From the NCBI GenBank assembly GCA_021234155.1, contig JAJEKV010000041.1:9815018-9879017 (forward strand): DNA of 64,000 nucleotides. Reading direction: 5' to 3'. The stretch is from Isoetes taiwanensis. Taxonomy: Eukaryota; Streptophyta; Lycopodiopsida; Isoetales; Isoetaceae. Below are positions 58,440 to 64,000 of this stretch, piece by piece; positions within the stretch are counted from its first letter, which is position 1; every line of letters begins with the position of its first letter. The notes below the pieces were generated by a model. It was given only the letters and a program-made list of their open reading frames with translations. It ran no database searches and was not told where the DNA came from. Both the position numbers and the translations under genes were made by a program.

Positions 58440-59215
58440 AGAAAAACTCGGAGGCCACAGGACCACGCCGAGAAAGAAATAACAGCCGACCAATCGGGAA
58501 CCGTCCGCGGAATGACCATCGCGGGAAAAAACAACCGATTAGTGCTGCCTCGGAGGCTACAGAGCCACGCCGAGAAGAAACAATAAATATGATCTCGGAG
58601 GCAACAACGCCACGCCGAGAGAAAACGTGAATAACAAACATTGACTCAAAGGCTACAATGCCACACCGAGATAAAACATGAATGAGAAAATAAAAAACTA
58701 GTGCCATGCCGAGAAAGAGTAAACCACTAAATATTGCCCCGAAGGCTACGTGAGCCACGCCGAGAAAAGAGACCACGCACAAAAATGGGAGGCCAAGGAA
58801 CCACAACATAAAAATGAATCATAATAAAACACTAGATACCGTAAAAACCGCAGATACAACGCGACAAGCCCGTAATATGAGAGAGGGAGAGGTGGGTGGG
58901 AAACTTGTGGAAGCAAAAAGAAAGAATGGAGAGGAGCTCAAGAGAACGCCGATGACTAGAAAAGAAGAATGAAGCAAAGATAAAAGGGAGAGGCGAGGAA
59001 CTAGTGCTACCTCGGAGGCTCCAATGCCACGCCGAGAAGAAAATAAATAATATATAGAGTCTCGGAGGCTTCAACGCCACACCGAGAAAAGAGAAACTAT
59101 GTACACAAAGCTGACGGCCACAGGGCCATACCATAGACAGAACAACCCGCCGATTGAAAAAATGACTAAGAAAATATTGTCCCGGAGGCTACAAAGCCAT
59201 ACCGAGAAAAGAGAC
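58440..59215. repeat. Cluster of CTCGG..CCGAG hairpin repeats
   Basis: About nine copies of a ~28-base unit, CTCGGAGGC-tacaatg-CCACGCCGAGA in consensus, lie near 58449, 58552, 58594, 58645, 58700, 58740, 59011, 59063 and 59180. The CTCGG and CCGAG ends pair; the middle varies. The cluster is interleaved with a longer duplicated block (GGGAAACTTxTGGA, GAGCTCAAGAGAACGCCGATGA) found at about 58830-58985 and 59240-59400. The minus-strand ORF 58809-58354 passes through several units but has no recognisable domain. Confidence 0.85.
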
Positions 59216-59404
59216 TACGCACAATGTTGCCACAACATAAATGAATCGTAACCAAAAACTAAACACTTCGAAAACTGCACATACAACCAACAAGCCCAGA
59301 TATGATAGTGGGAGAGGGGGGCGGGAAACTTATGGAGGCAAAAGAGAAAGAATAAAAAAGGAGCTCAAGAGAACGCCGATGATTGGACAAGAAGAATGAA
59401 GCAG

Positions 59405-59412
59405 TATAAATA
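59405..59412 (+). promoter_or_regulatory. TATA box (TATAAATA)
   Basis: A perfect TATAAATA in a G/A-rich setting, 27 bases before a long hairpin. No coding gene follows, so if used it would drive a non-coding transcript. Confidence 0.45.
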
Positions 59413-59431
59413 GGAGAGGGAGGAAGGCGTC

Positions 59432-59493
59432 CCCATCCAAGGAATGTCGGTTCTATTGATACCGCAATAGAACCGTGGCATTCCTAGGATGGG
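59432..59493 (+). other. Long imperfect hairpin downstream of the TATA box
   Basis: CCCATCCAAGGAATG pairs with CATTCCTAGGATGGG (14 of 15), and inside it GGTTCTATT pairs with AATAGAACC around an 8-base loop. The right arm is the start of the second copy of the 38-base repeat. It is of small-RNA-precursor size, but no expression evidence is available. Confidence 0.6.
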
Positions 59494-59516
59494 TCCTATG
59501 ATACAATCAAGTGGCC
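59479..59516. repeat. 38-base dispersed repeat, copy 2
   Basis: Identical to 58058-58095. Its first 15 bases form the right arm of the hairpin. Confidence 0.9.
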
Positions 59517-62500
59517 GATAGAAGAGGAATCTACCTCAAAAAGAATGGGACAAACTAGGATGACCAGAGAAAGGACAAAAGCGGAAACAAATGGGAAAAC
59601 TGGTAAAACAGGATGACCAGAAACAATGAGACGAAAAAGATAAACAAGAAAGAACCGGTACGCAATGCCGATGGAGAAACAAGGCTAAAACCGATGAAGG
59701 AGCAAAAGCATGATATATGGACACCAATATAGCAAGAGAACCAAGGCGAATTAAGATGAGAAACGAAGGGGACAAGGCAAGAAAAAGAAAACTAAGACGA
59801 TTCAAGTGGTCAAATGACGAAAACACAAATAATAAGGAACTGGAGAAAATGGATCAACAGAGAAACGAGCGTAGAGCAATGCAAGAGGTTAACAAAGGAT
59901 AAAGAGCAAAGAAGGAACTCAAAGGGAAAAATATGAAATACGGGAAAAAATAACCAAAGAAAATCATAAGGTGAGATGACCAAAGGAAAGAGACAGAGCA
60001 AGTGCCTGTAGAAGTAGTAATGCAAGCAAGCCATTAGAAAGAGTAAATTCGAACTTTAACCCTGGCATACCGTTAAATCGAATAAACAACCCACCCATAA
60101 CGAAATGGGCAAGAGACACCATCTTTACAAGATAGAAAAAGAGACACTCTAGCATGAACACTAACAAGAATAGAGACCAAGAGAAACGTGGTAGATGACA
60201 TTAGTCATAGAGAATGGAAAGGTAGAAATTTTAAGAAAGAGAAAAGTAATCAACTACACATCCAGCTATGGAAATACCACATGCCAAAACGCACATATGT
60301 AAAGAGCGAACTTACCAATCAAACGATGAGCAAAACAACCAAACAAATGTGTGTTTCCAAGACTGAAGATCTAAGGTGCCAAGAATACCATAAAGAATAC
60401 CACAAAGATAGAATTGCACTGAACGAGGCATCAAAGTGAAGATGTAACATGCCCAAATGGATGCTCTTACCAAAAAATGAAACTTTTAGTGCAAAATGCT
60501 CATATGCAAAGAGCACGGGAAAGAATGCAGCAAGAACGAGCAATAGACCGACAAACCAAAGCAGTAAGGTAAGAAATGGATGGAGCATAGAGCAGAAAAG
60601 AACTAGGCTAGAGTGAAATGACAAATGGCGAGAACAAGACCCATGGACTAGAGACCATCATGAGAGCAGAAAAATGTAGCACAATGATAAGCCAAAAGGA
60701 TGCAGCAAAATGAGACGAGGTATACTAAGTGACCATGGAGCAAATGCGACGAACAAGAATGAATGGAACAAACACGAAAACGATAAGGATGGAAGGAATT
60801 AACGGATTATGGAATTGAAAAGGAAAAAGGAACTCAAAAAGGAACTCAAAAAGAACAAAATGGAACTAAAAGAATAGATGGACTATGGGTGCAACTAGCA
60901 CAAAAGAGCCATGTGGGACCACGAATCAAGAAGAGAATAGAGAAATGGGAAGAAAAAGAGACATACGTATAAGAGTAACAAAGATTGAAAACAAGTCAAA
61001 TGAGAACTGAAGATTGAGAAAAAGAAAGAGGCCAACTATATATGAGGAACCTTAAAGAAAGGAGGATCTCAACAAAGGTGATATAAGGTGACCGAAGCGA
61101 CAAGGACCAATAAAAAGAATAAGGTAACTATGTCATGGACCAAATAAACATCGAGCAATATGAATATGTAGAACATGCCATAATGAAGCAATCCACAAAT
61201 CAAGCTATCAACAAAATATATGGAACTTTGATAACCATGGCCATGGCAATACGAAATAAGAAGAAAAAGAATAGATAGCAATCGATGATTAGACAAAACA
61301 ATTGGGTTAGATTAGGGAAATGTGACTACGAATAACGAACGACCAAAGGAAAAAGAGTGGTCTGGAGAGCAAATAAACAATAAAATAGAAGGTTGGAACA
61401 CGTAAGGCAAATGAGACTAAAGAGACTAACAGGGCGAATAGCTGAAACGAGTAAAATGAGATGAGAACAACAAAGCAAAGGAAGCAAAGGAACATGTGAA
61501 CACCTAAAAGCATTACAGAACTTTGACGACAAAGAGAATGCAAAGATCAAACAACAAAAAACTCGTGCCACCACTAAACATGCCCGTTGTCTCAAATGGC
61601 ATAATGCATGAACGTAACAAGTTCAAGACAAGGGACTTGGTGTATAGATCCCATAACATCAAAAGAGCCTCTCAGTTATAAGCATAAGAAAAATAGAACT
61701 GGGACAAGTGAGCATGGACTTATGCACTGTAAAACGAACTATTTGCAAAAATCCAAGAATGGGCCAATGTGAAAAAACTAGACACATAAATATAGTTGCA
61801 GAAAAGGAGGGAAAACATGATACAAGTGACAAACTTGTGAAATGAACCTAAAGTCTAACCACAAATACAAACCACAAATATCGATGAAAAGAAACAATGG
61901 AAAAAAGGACAATGGAATGAGGAAACAGTGCTAAAACATAGAACGTAAATATGACATCAAGGAAAAAACATGTGATGCCCAGAGCGAAAAAGGGACAACT
62001 GCCTCAAAGGCCTAAACATAGGAATGGGATGAAAAAGACACCGAGTGAGACAACAAAAAAACAAGGGCACAAAATGGAGCTGGGGGGCATCATGGGCAAT
62101 GGGCATGGCAATCAACAAACAACTTAGAAGCACAGAAATTATGAATGAGCCCAATCTTCTGAGCCAGAGGATGCAAACATGACGAATGTGCACGGCAAAA
62201 GCTCTCATAAAATGACGATTCGAAGTTACATAGAAATGCATTAGAATCCGAACCAAATGAGCCCAAAAACCATACCTATAGGTTGTGGTTAAGCTACTAG
62301 AACTATGAAGAATCCCAAAGCTAAAAAACTTTTGAAGAGGAGAAAAACGACGCTACAAAAACTCCAATTGGATGAGGAGGAAACGAATCAGGGAACACCC
62401 GACAATAAGAATGGAAATATTTCAATAACAGTGCAAGAATCGTTAGAAAGAACCCGCCGTGCGGCTCAAGTCCCCATGATAGAAGTATAAAGCCAAAGAA

Positions 62501-63800
62501 ACATCCGCATGTACCCAAAGATGTATAACAACAAAATAAAGTCACGCGAAAAACCCCCGCGCATAGTGATCATGTTCGACCGATGTTACAAAAGAATGCC
62601 ATGCAAACTCGTATTAAAAAGGCGATACAAATCTACGTTAGTAAATAATGAAGAAAAATATGCATTTTGTAGGAAGGGTCCTATGATTATCCACGTGGCT
62701 AAAGACCTAACCAAGCAGTGCAACAAAGTAGCCTAATGCATGCACGAATATACAGATGCAAGACGGAATTGAAAAATCGGAATTTCAAAAACAAGTGACA
62801 AAGAATGTATCTAGACTATGTGCTTTATATGCAAGATGTTACACGCTTGCCAAACCAGTGCACAATCTCTATGCCCCTAGCTTCTAATGCAATTGGTCAC
62901 AAACAACTTGAGAACGCGCAAGTCTACCACAAGTCCTGGTCTTAAGCAACTCGAAGTTCAACATTTGAAAAAAGAACAAAAAACCAAAGGATATAATGAG
63001 CCGAATAACACCCATGCTAACTATCATATTCGTGACAATGCGAAACATGCACAAGCCCCATAGGACTCGCCAATGCATAAAACACGCAAATATAACACCC
63101 GACAAAAATGTGTCCACGTCATCACTGAGTTGTCAAGAAGTCACCATCATCATACCATGCAAAATGAACCATACTCGAAAGGAACAATTCGTCAATGCCC
63201 ATGCACTAAACCAATGGTACTAACATATAAAAGATGCTAGAATCCACATGCCGACTAGATATCCAAGTATAGAAACGAAAACATGTTCCACTAAATTGCC
63301 CCCCCTACATTCAAGAAGATATGCATGTTATGCTAATATAGTCCTTAGATGGTCAATATGAGATACTTAAGGAAAAATATTCGCACAGATGGGCACCACC
63401 ACTATGAGAAAGTGAACCACTATAGACACTAAAAAATAAGAACCACTAGAATGCACGTGCATAAGAGACTCAACAAAAGACAATGCTTGATAAAACCGAA
63501 GCCATCCTTTGAAATAAATCAAACAAAGCAAAGCAGCCTTTGTACGAGGGAACAAAATTATAAGAACAACAAGTAGTATCATAATGGAAACTAGAGCCTA
63601 GAGCAAACGGATGAGAAATCAACGTGATAACCACTACCGATACTTCAACCGCAGGGCACCGCAAAACTAAAGGAGACTCTAGAAGTAATAAAAGGATGCC
63701 AAGGTGGATTTGGAAGGTAAAACCCAACCCATTTAAAAACCATAGGAAGAAGGTGAGCAAAACGAATCAATCAAGGCCATCCAAATTGACGGGCAGAGTT
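59517..63800. other. Long purine-rich (plus strand) tract without a recognisable gene
   Basis: For more than 4 kb the plus strand is strongly enriched in A and G, with words such as GAAAGAGA and AACAAGAATGAA. Minus-strand ORFs here are therefore Ser/Phe/Leu-rich and many overlap; they are taken as composition artefacts. No transposon protein was recognised. Composition drifts toward normal after about 63200. Confidence 0.55.
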
Positions 63801-63806
63801 GTGGGT

Positions 63807-63844
63807 CGACCATCGCGGTGATCCGGACATGTCCCGATGGTCGC
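63807..63844. other. Hairpin, 9-base stem
   Basis: CGACCATCG pairs with CGATGGTCG around a GC-rich loop in the last, less AT-rich 200 bases of the window. Confidence 0.6.
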
Positions 63845-64000
63845 CACGCTGTCTGCGGATGCGTGAGGTGGTCAACAAAAACTAAAAAAGGCGCGGATGA
63901 TCGACATCGAACTTCTAAGGCCAGTAAGAGAAGGGGAAGTCTTGTATTCGCAAGAGAAGGGAGATGGAGACCCTTGCAGATCGACTCCTAAGGCACCCAG

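Noticed and set aside
1-64000. tRNA, rRNA or organelle-derived sequence
   Set aside because: I looked for B-box-like GGTTCGAnnCC words and for familiar organelle genes and found none that were convincing; GGTTCGAATATGG near 52106 is part of a 33-base repeat.

Overview
This window looks like nuclear DNA of a land plant. It is AT-rich and gene-poor, with plant-type spliced genes, a PAR1-family gene, a PLS-type PPR fragment, an ERECTA-like kinase relic, and many decayed plant transposons (Ty3/gypsy, L1-type LINEs, MULE, Ulp1-bearing and foldback elements). The PPR wording and the style of the LINE reverse transcriptase suggest a seed-free vascular plant, most likely a fern. That is an inference from family resemblance and was not tested by a search.

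Layout. 1-4935 is one copy (A) of a roughly 5 kb segment that recurs in the same orientation at 30016-34968 (copy B). The segment holds the C-terminal end of a LINE reverse transcriptase, an array of small hairpins with a constant loop, simple repeats, and a four-exon PAR1 gene on the minus strand. 4936-9135 holds unrecognised repeat DNA dominated by two ~1.1 kb sequences in inverted orientation. 9140-11880 is a plus-strand Ty3/gypsy pol relic, followed by a different gag-like or 'plant transposon protein' relic at 12434-14150. 14151-24960 is mostly anonymous AT-rich DNA with a possible exon, microsatellites and the two-exon ERECTA-like relic. 24968-27430 is a minus-strand Ty3/gypsy relic. 29530 leads into the LINE whose tail starts copy B.

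After copy B come an L1-type LINE 3' end (35264-36530), a minus-strand LINE with ORF1, endonuclease and the start of RT (39470-36840), and a composite region (39841-44300). In that region a MULE transposase with a SWIM finger lies between the N- and C-terminal parts of another mobile-element-like protein. A 15-copy GAATATTC palindrome array (45389-45782), a small unidentified ORF (46304-46759) and a CCA-to-TGG strand-switch low-complexity block (47340-47935) follow. A broken multi-exon Ulp1-type protease gene lies on the minus strand (48412-49560, perhaps to 51340). Then come a LINE reduced to ORF1 (53150-54500), a 378 bp foldback/MITE-like element (55635-56012), the PPR fragment (57259-57610), a family of CTCGG..CCGAG hairpin repeats (58440-59215) with a TATA box ahead of a long hairpin, and a long purine-rich tract to the end.

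The only gene that looks close to functional is PAR1 in copy B; nearly everything else is decayed mobile DNA. The two most unusual signals are the loop-constant, stem-variable hairpin array in both duplicate copies and the GAATATTC array. Many A/B differences are short indels or changes at CAG/CTG/CCG triplets, so uncorrected long-read error or mis-assembly is a live explanation for part of what looks like decay.
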